DNA of 64,000 nucleotides from Kitasatospora fiedleri (lineage in GTDB: Bacteria; Actinomycetota; Actinomycetes; Streptomycetales; Streptomycetaceae), in the NCBI RefSeq assembly GCF_948472415.1, contig NZ_OX419519.1, forward strand, positions 7,407,001-7,471,000, in the 5' to 3' direction. Both the position numbers and the translations under genes were made by a program. Of the stretch, positions 36,047-45,658 are shown one piece after another. Below the pieces are notes generated by a model that searched no databases, was not told the DNA's origin, and worked only from the letters and a program-made list of their open reading frames with translations. Each line of letters opens with the position of its first letter. The first letter of the stretch is position 1.

Positions 36047-36253
36047 CGATCCCGCCCGGTCGTGTCGGCCGGGCGGGATCGAGGGGGCGGCACCGCCCGG
36101 GGTCGGAGGAGGCTCCCCGCCCGTCGGAGCCCCGGGCGGTGCCGGCTCGGGGGGCCGGCGCCCGTCGGGTGACGGGTGCCGGCCGGTCGGTTGGCGTCCG
36201 TGGGAGGCCGGACGCCCGCCGGGGGAGGGGCGTCCATCAGCGGACGGACGCCC
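36047..36253. repeat. Cluster of five consecutive stem-loops
   Basis: In the 375-bp gap (35888-36262) downstream of the glucanase stop there are five inverted repeats in a row: 36047-36059/36069-36081 (13 bp), 36089-36102/36130-36143 (14 bp), 36153-36166/36171-36184 (14 bp with one G-T pair), 36193-36200/36209-36216 (8 bp) and 36228-36235/36246-36253 (8 bp). The one closest to the stop may act as terminator; the function of the others is unclear. No gene is seen in 35888-36046. Confidence 0.75.
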
Positions 36254-36262
36254 TTCGGGACA

Positions 36263-37190
36263 TCAGGCCCCGAACACCTGGAACTCGGAGAGCTGCGCGG
36301 CGGGCCAGCCGGTGTTGCCGGTGACGTTCAGGCGCAGGTAACGGGTCGAGGTGGCCGGGAGGTTGATGGTGACGGTGTTGCCGGTGGCCGGGTCGAAGGT
36401 GTAGCCGGCGGAGCCCACCAGGGTGGTGAAGGTGGTGCCGTCGGTGGAGCCCTGGACGCTGAGGGTCTGGGTCCGGGAGGCCCAGGCGCTGGCCGGGGGC
36501 AGCTTCAGGACGGCCTTGGTCAGGCTGCGGGAGCAGCCCAGGTCGACCTGGACCCACTGCGGGAAGGCGTTGTTGGCGCTCTCCCAGTACGAGTTGGCGT
36601 CACCGTCGACCGCGTTGCCCGGACCGTAGGTCTGGCTGGTGCCGGAGGCGGTGGCCGGACGGCCCTGCGCCAGGTTGCCGCTGCCGGTCGGGCAGGTCGG
36701 CCCCGAGGGGACGAGGACGGCGAGGACGACGGGGAGGAGGACGGCGAGGAGCTGCCGTTGCCGCCGCCGAACACCTGGAACTCGGAGAGCTGCGCGGCGG
36801 GCCAGCCGGTGTTGCCGGTGACGTTCAGGCGCAGGTAGCGGGTCGGCGTGGCCGGGAGGTTGATGGTGACGGTGTTGCCGGTGGCCGGGTCGAAGGTGTA
36901 GCCGGCGGAGCCCACCAGGGTGGTGAAGGTGGTGCCGTCGGTGGAGCCCTGGACGCTGAGGGTCTGGGTCCGGGAGGCCCAGGCGCTGGCCGGCGGGAGC
37001 TTGAGGACGGCCTTGGTCAGGCTCAGCGAGCAGCCCAGGTCGACCTGGACCCACTGCGGGAAGGCGTTGTTGGCGCTCTCCCAGTAGGTGTTGGCGTCAC
37101 CGTCGACCGTGTTGCCGGGGCCGTAGGTCTGGCTGGTGCCGGAGGCGGTGGCCGGACGGCCCTGCGCCAGGTTGCCGGTGCCGCTCGGGC
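36263..37190. repeat. Direct duplication of about 430 bp encoding the two discoidin domains
   Basis: The segments about 36263-36690 and 36764-37190 are nearly identical at nucleotide level, offset by 499 bp, with a handful of substitutions. Such identity indicates a recent duplication or ongoing gene conversion, and it could trap assemblers. Confidence 0.85.
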
Positions 37191-39162
37191 AGGTCGGCGG
37201 GGTGGAGGTGGAGGGCGACGGGGACGGGGACGGCGAGGAGGGGTTCGAGGTGGACGGGGACGGGGACGGCGAGGAGCTGCCGTTGCCGCCGCCGACCGGA
37301 ACGCCGTTGTACGTCCAGACCGGCGCGGGCCACTGGCCGGTGCAGGTCGAGCCGGTGAGGCCGGAGTTGCCGCCGCCGTCGGTGATCTGGAAGCCGGTGC
37401 CCACGCAGTTGTGGATCGGGGTGGCGGACTGCGCGATGTTCTTGGCCTTGACGTTGGTGAACTTCAGCTGGGCGTTGGCCTGCGCCTGGATGGCGTAGGT
37501 GCCCGCGCCGTCGATGTTCACGTTGGTCAGGTTGACGCCGGTGACACCGCCCTCGATGGTCTGGATCGCCTCGTAGGAGCTGTCCAGGATGTCGGTGTCG
37601 GTGATGTTGATGGTCGCGCCGGTGATCGGCTCGTTCAGGCCGTCGAACCAGATCGCGCCGACGCCGAACTGCCAGTTGAAGTCGCTGTTGCCGGTGCGGA
37701 TCAGGGTGTTGCGGGCGGCGGTGATGGTGCCGGCGACGGCGGTGCCGCTGCCGGAGTTGACGCCCGGGTAGCGGTTGGCGATGTGCAGGCCGCCGCCGTT
37801 GCTGATGGTGTCGGACATGACGTTGTCCGAGATGGTGAAGTCCTTGCCGCCGTACGTGACGATGTTGTTGGCGAGGATCGGCAGCACCACCGTGTTGTGG
37901 GTGAAGCTGTCGTTGGTGTTCGCCACCCGCTCCGGCCAGGAGGCCAGGCCGTCGTCACCGGTGTTGCGCACGAAGGTGTTGGTGACCGTCGAGTTGGTCA
38001 CGCCGGTGTGGAAGTTGACGCCGTCCGCGGTCTGGTCGAGGATGCGGCTGTTCTTGATGGTGAGCCGGTCCATCGGACCGTCCATCCAGGCGCCGACCTT
38101 GGTGTGCTGGATCCACAGGTTGTCCACCGTGGAGTTGGACATCGCGCCGCCCAGGCCGTTGACCTGGTCCTCGTCGACCCGCTCGCGGATGTCGCCGATG
38201 ATGGCGAAGTCCTTGAGCGTGACGTTCTGGCTCGGGCCGCCGGAGGTGACGTACTTGCCGTAGATGCCGGCCGCGTGGCTGCGGTTGTTCGGGTCGCGCC
38301 CGCCCAGCACGCTGTACCAGGGGCCCGCGCCGGCCAGCGTCACCTTGTCCACGATCACGTGGTCGTACAGGGTGAAGTTGCCCTGCGGGATGTAGACCGT
38401 CCGGCCCTGCGCCGCACCGGCGTTCACCGCGGCCTGGAACTTGGCGGTGGAGTCGGTGGCGCCGGTGGGGTCGGCGCCGAAGTCCGCGACCACGTCGATC
38501 GCGTTGGCGGGCTTGGCGATCGGCGCGCCGACGTTCTCGAAGTCGGCCAGGTCGATGGTGAAGGTCGGCGACTGCGCGGTGGAGGAGACCTGCAGCCGGA
38601 TCTTCGTCCCGATCGGGTAGGTGCTGCCGAGCAGGGTGCGGGTCTCGTCGAAGAAGTGGTGCGGGTTGGTGTCGCCCGGGTTGTTGTTGAACGGGTAACC
38701 GCCGTAGTACCAGCTGTACTTGGAGGTCACGTCGACGTTCTTCAGCTTCTGCCCGTTGACCAGCAGGTCCATCGAGGCGTCGCGGCCCTTGCCGTCCGAG
38801 GAGTCCGGCAGGCTGTAGCGGAAGTCGATCGAGTTGGCGGGCGCGGTGAGCGTGAACTCGACGTACTGGCCGACCGCGTTCAGCGTCACGGCCTGCCGGC
38901 CGGAGGCTTCCGAGGGCAGGTGGCCGTACAGCCGGTCCGGCCCGACCACGGTGCCGTTGGTGGCCGCGTACTCGGCCTCCTGCTCGATGAACGGGACGCT
39001 CGCGCCGCGGTTCGGGACGGCCAGCGGGGAGAGCGCGGGGACGGCGGCGGCGTGGGCCGTGCCGGCGTTGACGAACGCCGCCGCCAGCAGGCCGGAGGCG
39101 CCCAGGGCGAGCGTCGCCAGGGACGCGACGGTCCGTCTGGCGCGGGTGGGGGGATTCAGCAT
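36263..39162 (-). CDS. Secreted beta-helix glycanase (GH87 alpha-1,3-glucanase/mycodextranase-like) with two discoidin domains, apparent -1 frameshift
   Basis: A signal peptide (MLNPPTRARRTVASLATLAL) precedes a CBM6-like domain, a pectate-lyase-3 type start (VVADFGADPTGATDSTAKFQ), a right-handed beta-helix, a Ser/Pro linker and two F5/8 type C domains. TADGVNFH and NTGDDGLASW resemble the catalytic Asp positions of GH87 enzymes. The corrected length is 966 residues. The break is in the linker between the discoidin domains, at the GGGG run 36707-36710 (or CCCC 36701-36704); one base restores the second domain to the stop at 36263. ATG 39162. The substrate call (alpha-1,3-glucan) is inference. 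Confidence 0.85.
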
Positions 39163-39337
39163 GGATGACCGTGCTTCCTGCGGGGGAGGGGCCCGGGTGG
39201 TGGCCGGGCGTGCCGAGCGTAGGACGCTGTGCGGCAGGAAGTCCACGGGTGAACGCAAAAAAGATACAGATTGACGCAAGATCAGATGTGAAGGGACGGT
39301 GGAACCCAACTGTAGGGCCCATGTCAGGGCAGCCGGC

Positions 39338-40321
39338 TCAGGGCGCGGACCCGACCAGGGCGTCGCCCGTCGGGGTGCGCCGGTAGAGCACCGAGCGGCC
39401 CGCGCGGGCCCGGGAGAGCAGGCCGGCGGCGCGCAGCACGGCGAGGTGGTCGGCGACGGCGCCGGGGGACTGGTGCAGGCTGCGGGCGAGCTGGGTGGTG
39501 CTGGCGGGGGTGTCCAGGGCGGCCAGGACGCGGGCGCGGGAGCGGCCGAGCAGGGCGGCCAGCGCGTCGGACGGGACGGCGGCGCCCGGCTCCCACAGCG
39601 CCGAGATGCCGCGGGCCGGGTAGATCAGGGTGCACGGCCACGGCTCGTCGTGGTGCGCGGCCACGCCCGGCCAGACGAACACCGAGGGGACCAGCAGCAG
39701 CCCCGCGCCGCGCAGCGAGTAGGTGGTGGCGGCGTCGAACGGCGGGACGTCGATGCCGCCGTCCCGCCAGCGGACGTTCTCGTGCAGCCCGGCCAGCGCC
39801 GCCGCCCAGCCGCGCCGGCCCAACTCGCCCGCCCGGTGCACCACGTCGCGCTCGCACAGGGCCCGCAGCTGCGGCCAGTCCCGGGCCAGCAGCCCGTGCC
39901 AGGCGCGGTCGAGCGCCCCCGCGACCTGCCGGACGGCGTCCGGCGCGGCCAGCACCGCCCGGGCCGCGCCGTCGGTGTCCGGGCGGGCCGCCAGGCAGCG
40001 GGCGATCTCGGCGCGGGCCGACTCCGGCGGGGTAGCCAGGATCGCGGCCAGGTCGTCCGCCCAGGTCTGCGCCATGCCGCGCGGCGGGATGGCGATGAAG
40101 TCCGCCCCGAACCTCTCGTTGCGCAGCGCCAGCGCGGCCCGCACCGCCGGGTCCGCCCGCAGCCGCAGGAAGGCCGGGCGCAGCCGCTCCCGCCACCCCG
40201 GCGGCAGCGACCGCTCCCCGCCCCGGTCCAACAGCCCCAGCAGATTGGCCAGTTCGAACGCGGGCGAGAGCGCGAACCGGCTGCGCACCAGGTCCTCCGC
40301 GGCCACCTCGAACCTCAGCAT
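39338..40321 (-). CDS. ArsR-like winged-helix regulator with N-terminal DUF5937-type domain
   Basis: The 327-residue protein has a long N-terminal domain and a C-terminal ArsR/SmtB-type helix-turn-helix (LDTPASTTQLARSLHQSPGA followed by VADHLAVLRAAGLLSRARAG). It is divergent from an MFS gene 148 bp away, which it probably controls. Confidence 0.85.
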   Translation of the reverse strand: MLRFEVAAEDLVRSRFALSPAFELANLLGLLDRGGERSLPPGWRERLRPAFLRLRADPAVRAALALRNERFGADFIAIPPRGMAQTWADDLAAILATPPESARAEIARCLAARPDTDGAARAVLAAPDAVRQVAGALDRAWHGLLARDWPQLRALCERDVVHRAGELGRRGWAAALAGLHENVRWRDGGIDVPPFDAATTYSLRGAGLLLVPSVFVWPGVAAHHDEPWPCTLIYPARGISALWEPGAAVPSDALAALLGRSRARVLAALDTPASTTQLARSLHQSPGAVADHLAVLRAAGLLSRARAGRSVLYRRTPTGDALVGSAP

Positions 40322-40469
40322 CCGGCGCTCCCTCCGCGCTCCCGCCGGGCCGTCCGACGGCTGCCCGCTCGCAGTTCGCCCGCCGTCCGTCCGCCGTCCG
40401 TCCCCGTGACCTTACGTCCAGGGACGAATCTCTCGCCCGCCCCGGCCCCCGGACGCCAGGCTCACCGGC

Positions 40470-41693
40470 ATGACGACCTACCGCGAGGTCCTGGGCGACC
40501 CGCGCTTCCGCCTGCTGTTCACCACCCGCACCCTCGGCATCGTCGGGGACTCGCTGCGGATCACCACCCTGGCCGTGCTGATCTACGCGGGCACCGGCTC
40601 CGCGCTGCTGAGCGCCGTCGCCTTCGGCATCGGCTTCCTGCCGCAGCTGCTCGGCTCGATGCTGCTCGGCTCGCTCACCGACAGCCTGCGCCCCCGGCCG
40701 CTGATCACGGCCGGGTACCTGCTGGACGCCACCGCCGCCGCCCTGCTCGCCCTGGTGCGGATGCCGGTCGCGGCCGACCTGCTGCTGGTCGGCGCGGTCG
40801 CGGTGTTCACCCCCGTGTTCAACGGCGCCTCCAGCCGCCTGGTCGCGCAGACCCTGCACGGGGACACCTACGTGCTGGGCCGGTCGCTGACCCAGATCGC
40901 CTCCTCCGGCGCCCAGTTGCTCGGCCTGGCCGGCGGCGGCGTGACGGTCGCCCTGCTCGGCCCGCACGGCGCCCTGCTGGTCGCCGCCGGGCTGCACCTC
41001 GCCAACGCACTCGCGATCCGGCTGCGGCTGCCCGACCTGCCGCCCCCGCGGCGGGCCACCGGCTCGGTGCTCCGGCAGAGCCTGCGCGGCAACGGCGACC
41101 TGCTGCGCCGCACCCCCGTCCGCCGCCTGCTGCTCGCCCAGTGGCTGCCGTCCGCCGCCGTGACCGGCGCCGAGTCGCTGGTCGTCGCGTACGCCGGGGC
41201 GCGGGGCTTCCCGGCCGGCGGGTACGGGTTCCTGCTGGCCTGCCTGCCGGTCGGGATGCTGCTCGGCGACCTGCTGGTCGGACGGTTCGCCGCCCCCGCC
41301 ACCCGGGAGCGGCTGGTCGCGCCGCTGGCCGCGCTGACGGGCCTGCCGCTGCTGGTCTTCGCGCTGCCCGTGCCCCCGCCGCTGTGCGCCGCCGCCCTGC
41401 TGGCCGCCGGTCCCGGCTTCGCCTACGCGCTCGGCCTCCAGCGCTCCTTCCTGGACGTGCTCCCCGCGGACGGCCAGGGCCAGGCGTTCACCCTGCTCGG
41501 CTCCGGCACCATGACGCTCCAGGGCGTCGGCCCCGCCCTGCTCGGCACCGTCGCCACCTTCACCGGGACCGGCCCCGCGATGGCCATCGCGGGCGCGGCC
41601 GCCGTCCTGACCGCGCTCTGGATCGCCACCTGGCACCGCCCGTCCCGCCCCGCCGCCGCGTCCCCCACGGCGGCGGGGGCGGAGGTGGCCTGA
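40470..41693 (+). CDS. MFS transporter
   Basis: The 407-residue protein has about twelve hydrophobic segments; GSMLLGSLTDSLRPRPLI fits the loop 2-3 motif A of the family. It is similar to macrolide/drug exporter-type MFS proteins. Substrate unknown. Divergent from the ArsR-like regulator. Confidence 0.88.
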   Translation: MTTYREVLGDPRFRLLFTTRTLGIVGDSLRITTLAVLIYAGTGSALLSAVAFGIGFLPQLLGSMLLGSLTDSLRPRPLITAGYLLDATAAALLALVRMPVAADLLLVGAVAVFTPVFNGASSRLVAQTLHGDTYVLGRSLTQIASSGAQLLGLAGGGVTVALLGPHGALLVAAGLHLANALAIRLRLPDLPPPRRATGSVLRQSLRGNGDLLRRTPVRRLLLAQWLPSAAVTGAESLVVAYAGARGFPAGGYGFLLACLPVGMLLGDLLVGRFAAPATRERLVAPLAALTGLPLLVFALPVPPPLCAAALLAAGPGFAYALGLQRSFLDVLPADGQGQAFTLLGSGTMTLQGVGPALLGTVATFTGTGPAMAIAGAAAVLTALWIATWHRPSRPAAASPTAAGAEVA

Positions 41694-41714
41694 GGGTCCG
41701 TTCTCCGGCCCCGG

Positions 41715-42620
41715 TCACGTCGCTTCCGTGCCCCCGCCCCCGACCCCGCTCCCGTCGGCCAGGAACGGGCGCAGCAGCGCGAGGAGGGCGTGCGGCCGGT
41801 GCAGCGGGATGATGTGGCCGCAGTCCTCGATGAGGTGTCCGGTGAGGTCGTCGGCGATCGGGCGGAGCTGGCGTTCCAGCGCCGCGCCGACCGGCCGGGC
41901 GCCCAGCGCCATCGTCGGCACCGTCAGGCGGGCGGTGGCGACCGCCCGTTCGATCTGGGCCGCGCTCTCGGGCAGCGCCCGGTAGGAGGAGAACGCGCGG
42001 CTCAGCGCCCGGCGGCCGGTGTACGCGCGGACGAAGGCGTCCCGGAGGGCGGGGCGGACCCCGTCGCCGAGGGTGCCGGCGTCGAGGAACCAGTCGACGT
42101 AGGCGGCCTCGTGGCCCTCCAGCACGGTCTCGGCGAGGCCGGGCGCGGCGCGGTGGAAGCCGAACCACCACGGCGGCCCGCCGGCCAGGAACTCCTCGGC
42201 GCCGGGCAGCCCGCCCAGCACGGCCTCCATGACGGCCAGGCGCCGGACGAGGTCCGGGCGGCGCAGGGCGAGCAGGAAGGCCGGCGGGGCGCCCGCGTCG
42301 ATGCCCACCACCGCGGCCGAGGGGACGCCGAGCGCGGCCAGCAGCGCCGCGGCGTCCTCGGCCAGCGTCCCGGCGTCGTAGCCGGTGGCCGCCGCGCCGC
42401 TGGCGCCGAACCCGCGCAGGTCCGGCGCGATGACGCGGTGGCGGTCGGCGAGGCCGGCCATGACGTCCGTCCACAGCTCCCAGGTGTGCGGGAAGCCGTG
42501 CAGCAGCAGGACGGCCGGGCCCGACCCGGCGAGGGCGACGTTCAGTTCGACGCCGTTGACGGGGACGCGCCGCAGTTCGGGCACCGGGGGGCTCCAGGTG
42601 GGGTGAGGAATGGTGACCAC
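41715..42620 (-). CDS. Alpha/beta hydrolase, epoxide hydrolase-like
   Basis: The 301-residue enzyme has the oxyanion HGFPHTWELW, the nucleophile elbow GIDAGAPP with Asp108 (Asp nucleophile as in epoxide hydrolases and dehalogenases) and a C-terminal GHIIPLHRP with the catalytic His. GTG or ATG starts between 42620 and 42587 are possible. It is divergent from an HxlR regulator (65 bp), its likely controller. Confidence 0.88.
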   Translation of the reverse strand: MVTIPHPTWSPPVPELRRVPVNGVELNVALAGSGPAVLLLHGFPHTWELWTDVMAGLADRHRVIAPDLRGFGASGAAATGYDAGTLAEDAAALLAALGVPSAAVVGIDAGAPPAFLLALRRPDLVRRLAVMEAVLGGLPGAEEFLAGGPPWWFGFHRAAPGLAETVLEGHEAAYVDWFLDAGTLGDGVRPALRDAFVRAYTGRRALSRAFSSYRALPESAAQIERAVATARLTVPTMALGARPVGAALERQLRPIADDLTGHLIEDCGHIIPLHRPHALLALLRPFLADGSGVGGGGTEAT

Positions 42621-42685
42621 CTCACGCTAGGGACCTATCCTGGCCCCTCCAAGACGGCACTTCTCCCTCAGGTGGTGAGCCCGGA

Positions 42686-43087
42686 GTGACCACGTCCGAG
42701 TCCGGCGGACCCGGTCGGCGGCCAGGTGAGCGGGGCGACCTGCTGGACCCGCTCTGCCCGACCCGCCGGCTGCTCGACCGCATCGGCACCAAGTGGACGT
42801 CGATGGTGGTCAAGGTGCTGGCCGAGGAGGCGCCGGACGAGATCCGCTTCGCGGAACTGCGGCGCCGCGTCCCCGGCGTCTCGCAGAAGATGCTGTCCGT
42901 CACCCTGCGCAGCCTCGTCCGCGACGGCCTGGTCGCGCGCCGGGTGGAACCCACCGTGCCGCCCGCCGTCCACTACCGGCTCACCGCACTCGGCCTGTCC
43001 CTCGAGGGGCCGCTCTCCGCCCTGCGGGTCTGGGCCGAGACGCACATGCCGGAGATCGACCGCAGCAACCGGCTCGCCGACGGGTGA
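42686..43087 (+). CDS. HxlR-family transcriptional regulator
   Basis: The 133-residue protein has CPTRRLLDRIGTKWTSMVVKVL and RFAELRRRVPGVSQKMLSVTLR, the HxlR winged helix with the conserved Cys near the N-terminus. HxlR proteins often sense electrophiles. It is divergent from the epoxide-hydrolase-like gene. GTG start 42686. Confidence 0.9.
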   Translation: MTTSESGGPGRRPGERGDLLDPLCPTRRLLDRIGTKWTSMVVKVLAEEAPDEIRFAELRRRVPGVSQKMLSVTLRSLVRDGLVARRVEPTVPPAVHYRLTALGLSLEGPLSALRVWAETHMPEIDRSNRLADG

Positions 43088-43111
43088 GCCGTCGGCGAGC
43101 CGGTTGCTGCG
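43061..43111. terminator. Bidirectional terminator with 23-bp stem
   Basis: A perfect 23-bp inverted repeat (43061-43083 and 43089-43111) with a 5-base loop lies between the convergent HxlR and dehydrogenase genes. The left arm is the last eight codons of the HxlR gene and its stop codon is in the loop, so part of the coding sequence doubles as terminator. Confidence 0.85.
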
Positions 43112-43133
43112 GGGCGGGGGTGCCGATCCGGGG

Positions 43134-44143
43134 TCAGGGCTTGAGGATCAGGCGGATCGGGTCGCCCTGCTTGCTGTGCAGGCGCTCGACGGCCTCGGCG
43201 GCCCGTTCCAGCGGGAGGACCTCGCTGACGGAGCGGGAGAAGTCGAGGCGGCCGCCCGCGGCGAGGGCGATCAGCTGGGGACGGCGTTCTCCTCGGAGCC
43301 GTAGTGGCCCAGGATCTGCTGCTGGAGGTAGGAGAAGCGGATGCTGTCCCGGACCGTCAGGGGCTGGTCGGTGAGGCCGACCAGGACCAGGCGGCCGTGC
43401 GCGCCGAGCACCTTCAGCGCCTGCTCGCGGACGGCGGGCACGCCGGCGAAGTCGAACGCGGCGGACAGGCCCGCGCCGCCGGTGGCCGCGCCGATCTTCG
43501 CGGCGAGCTCGGGATCGGCGGAGTCCAGGGCGAGGTCCGCGCCGAAGGCGAGGGCGCGTTCGCGGGCGGCCGGGGCGGGGTCGACGGCGACGATCGGGTT
43601 GGCGCCGATCGCGCGCAGCAGCTGCACGCCGTGCGCGCCCAGGCCGCCGACGCCCCAGACGCCGACCGGCTCGGCGGGGCGGACCCCGCCGGTGGTGGTG
43701 ACGGCGCCCCACGGGGTGGAGACCGCGTCCGGGATGATCGAGCCCTGCTCGAACGGGATCGTGTCGGGCAGCCGGAACAGCGTGTCGGTGCGGGCCAGCG
43801 CGTACTCGGCCCAGCCGCCGTCGTAGTCCACGCCGCGCGTCCAGGTGGTCCCGTCGCGCTTCTCGCCGGCCTGGAGCACCACCCGGTCGCCGACCTGCCA
43901 GGCACCCGACCCGTCGCCGAGCCCGGCGACGGTGCCCGCGACCTCGTGGCCCAGCGTGACGCTCTCGCCGGGCAGGTACAGCGGGGTGAGCGAGCCGTCG
44001 ATCAGGTGGACGTCGGACAGGCAGACGCCCGCCGCCTCCACCTTGACCAGCACCTGGCCGGGGCCGGGAACGGGACGCTCCACCTCCTCCACGCTCAGGG
44101 TGCGGGTGGGAACGTGCAGACGGACGGCACGCATCACAGCCAT
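43134..44143 (-). CDS. NAD(P)-dependent zinc-type alcohol dehydrogenase, apparent -1 frameshift
   Basis: About 336 residues: catalytic zinc ligands in GVCLSD and TLGHEVAG, cofactor-binding GVWGVGGLGAHGVQLL. The four-Cys structural zinc loop is absent (LQAGEKRDGTTWTRG). The frame breaks at the GGGG run 43277-43280; one base joins GSEENAVP to QLIALAAGGRLDFSRSVSEV. ATG 44143 has GGAGAGGA. It is divergent from a TetR gene with two palindromic operators in between. Confidence 0.9.
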
Positions 44144-44226
44144 GGTCGATCCTCTCCGGCCGGCGGCGAGCCGTCGGCGGCCTCGTTGCCGCTCGCGACG
44201 GCCCGGCCGGTTGCGGCCCGGGCTAT

Positions 44227-44290
44227 CGCAAGGTGACTTGCGTTGTCGAGGCTACGACGCCGACCGGTGCAACGCAAGGTCGCTTGCGTT
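44227..44290. promoter_or_regulatory. Two palindromic TetR-type operators
   Basis: CGCAAG-GTGA-CTTGCG (44227-44242) and AACGCAAG-GTCG-CTTGCGTT (44271-44290) share the same core with centres 46 bp apart, between the dehydrogenase and the TetR gene. They are very probably the TetR binding sites. Confidence 0.85.
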
Positions 44291-44301
44291 AGGCTCCGGG
44301 T

Positions 44302-44990
44302 GTGCCCGCGAAAGAACCGTCCCGGGAGGAACCGCCCCGGGAAGAACCGCCCCGGAAGAACCGCCCGGGAGAGAGCCGCCCGGGGAAGAAGTGCCGGACG
44401 CCGCGCCGCGGACCGCGGCCGCCACCGCCCCGCTGCGCCGACGCGGCGCCGCGATGCGCCGGGCGGTCCTCGACGCGACGGTGCGCCTGCTCGCCGAGGG
44501 CGGCCTGGAGGCCGCCAGCGTCGCGGCGGTCGCCGCCGCCGCCGGGGTGCACGAGACCTCGGTGTACCGCAACTGGGGCACCCGGGAGCGCCTGCTGCGC
44601 GAAGCGCTCGCCGACTACACCGACCAGGCCATGCCGCTGCCCGACACCGGCAGCCTCCGCACCGACCTGCACCGGCTGCTCACCGCCCTCGGCGCCTTCC
44701 TCGACACCCCCGAGGGCCCGGCCCTGCTGCACCTGAGCATCGCCCCCGCCACCGCCGAGACCCGCAGCGGACGCGACGCCTACTGGGCCGACCGCCTCGA
44801 CCGCGCCGAACAGCTCCTGCGCCGGGCCGCCGCCCGCGGCGAGATCCGCCCCGACGCCGACCCCCGCGCCGCCGTCGAGGCCCTGATGAGCCCGCTGTTC
44901 GCCCGCCACCTGCTGCTCGGCGAACCCGTCACGCCCGCCTTCGTCACCGCCCTGGTCGACCTCGTCCTGGACGGCCTCGCCCCGCGCTGA
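44302..44990 (+). CDS. TetR-family regulator with Pro/Glu repeat N-terminus, apparent -1 frameshift
   Basis: The regulator has the TetR HTH (ASVAAVAAAAGVHETSVYRNW) and a ligand domain. Its start is either GTG 44391 (VPDAAPRTAA) in the uninterrupted frame, or GTG 44302, next to the operator. From 44302 a 15-bp repeat encodes EPPRE-type units; the third unit is 14 bp (GG 44354-44355), and adding one base keeps the frame open into the TetR domain (229 residues). I favour 44302. Likely represses the divergent dehydrogenase. Confidence 0.8.
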
Positions 44991-45081
44991 GCCCCGCGCC
45001 GTGCCCGGCGCTGTGCCCGCGCTGAGCCCCGCGCCGTGCCCGGCGCTGTGCCCCGCGCTGAGCCCCGCGCCGTGCCCGGCG
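44985..45081. repeat. Tandem repeat, 35-36 bp unit, about 2.7 copies
   Basis: Units begin at 44985, 45020 and 45056 (CGCTGAGCCCCGCGCC...). The first unit overlaps the TetR stop codon; the last ends 15 bp before the next ATG. The unit lengths differ by one C. Confidence 0.85.
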
Positions 45082-45095
45082 GCTACGGTGGACCG

Positions 45096-45628
45096 ATGAC
45101 GACCCGGGTGATCGTGCTCAACGGCGGCTCCAGCAGCGGCAAGACCAGCCTCGCGCGGGCTCTCCAGGCGCAACTGCCGCGCCCCTGGCTGGCCTTCGGC
45201 ATCGACGGCCTGGTCGATGCGCTGCCCCCGCCCTGCGGGAGGGCGGCGACGGCATCGGCTTCGCCACCGACGGCACCGTCGCCGTCGGCGACGCCTTCCG
45301 CGTGCTGGAGGCCGCCTGGACGGCCGGTGTCGCCGCCACCGCCCGGGCCGGCGCCCCGGTCATCGTCGATGACGTCTTCCTCTCCGGCCCGGCCTCCCAG
45401 CAGCGCTGGCGCGAAGCCCTGTACGGCCTGGACGTCCTCTGGGTCGGCGTCCGCTGCGACCCCGCCGAGGCCGCCGCCCGCGAACGCGCCCGCGGTGACC
45501 GCGCCACCGGCATGGCCGCCGACCAGGCGGTCCGCGTCCACCGCGGCGTCCACTACGACCTGGAGGTGGACACCACCCGCACCCCGCCCGACGCCTGCGC
45601 CCGCACCGTCGCGTTCCATCTCCGGTAA
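45096..45628 (+). CDS. Chloramphenicol phosphotransferase-like kinase, apparent -1 frameshift
   Basis: A P-loop NTPase of about 177 residues: Walker A NGGSSSGKTS at the N-terminus, a VIVDDVFLSG strand and HRGVHYDLEVDT near the end, as in CPT-like proteins. The frame breaks in 45224-45233 (CCCCCGCCC); one base joins VDALPP to ALREGGDGIGFATDGTVAVG. The family phosphorylates small molecules (chloramphenicol in S. venezuelae); the substrate here is unknown. Confidence 0.82.
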
Positions 45629-45658
45629 GGAAGTCGACGGTGGGCCGGTTGGCGACGG

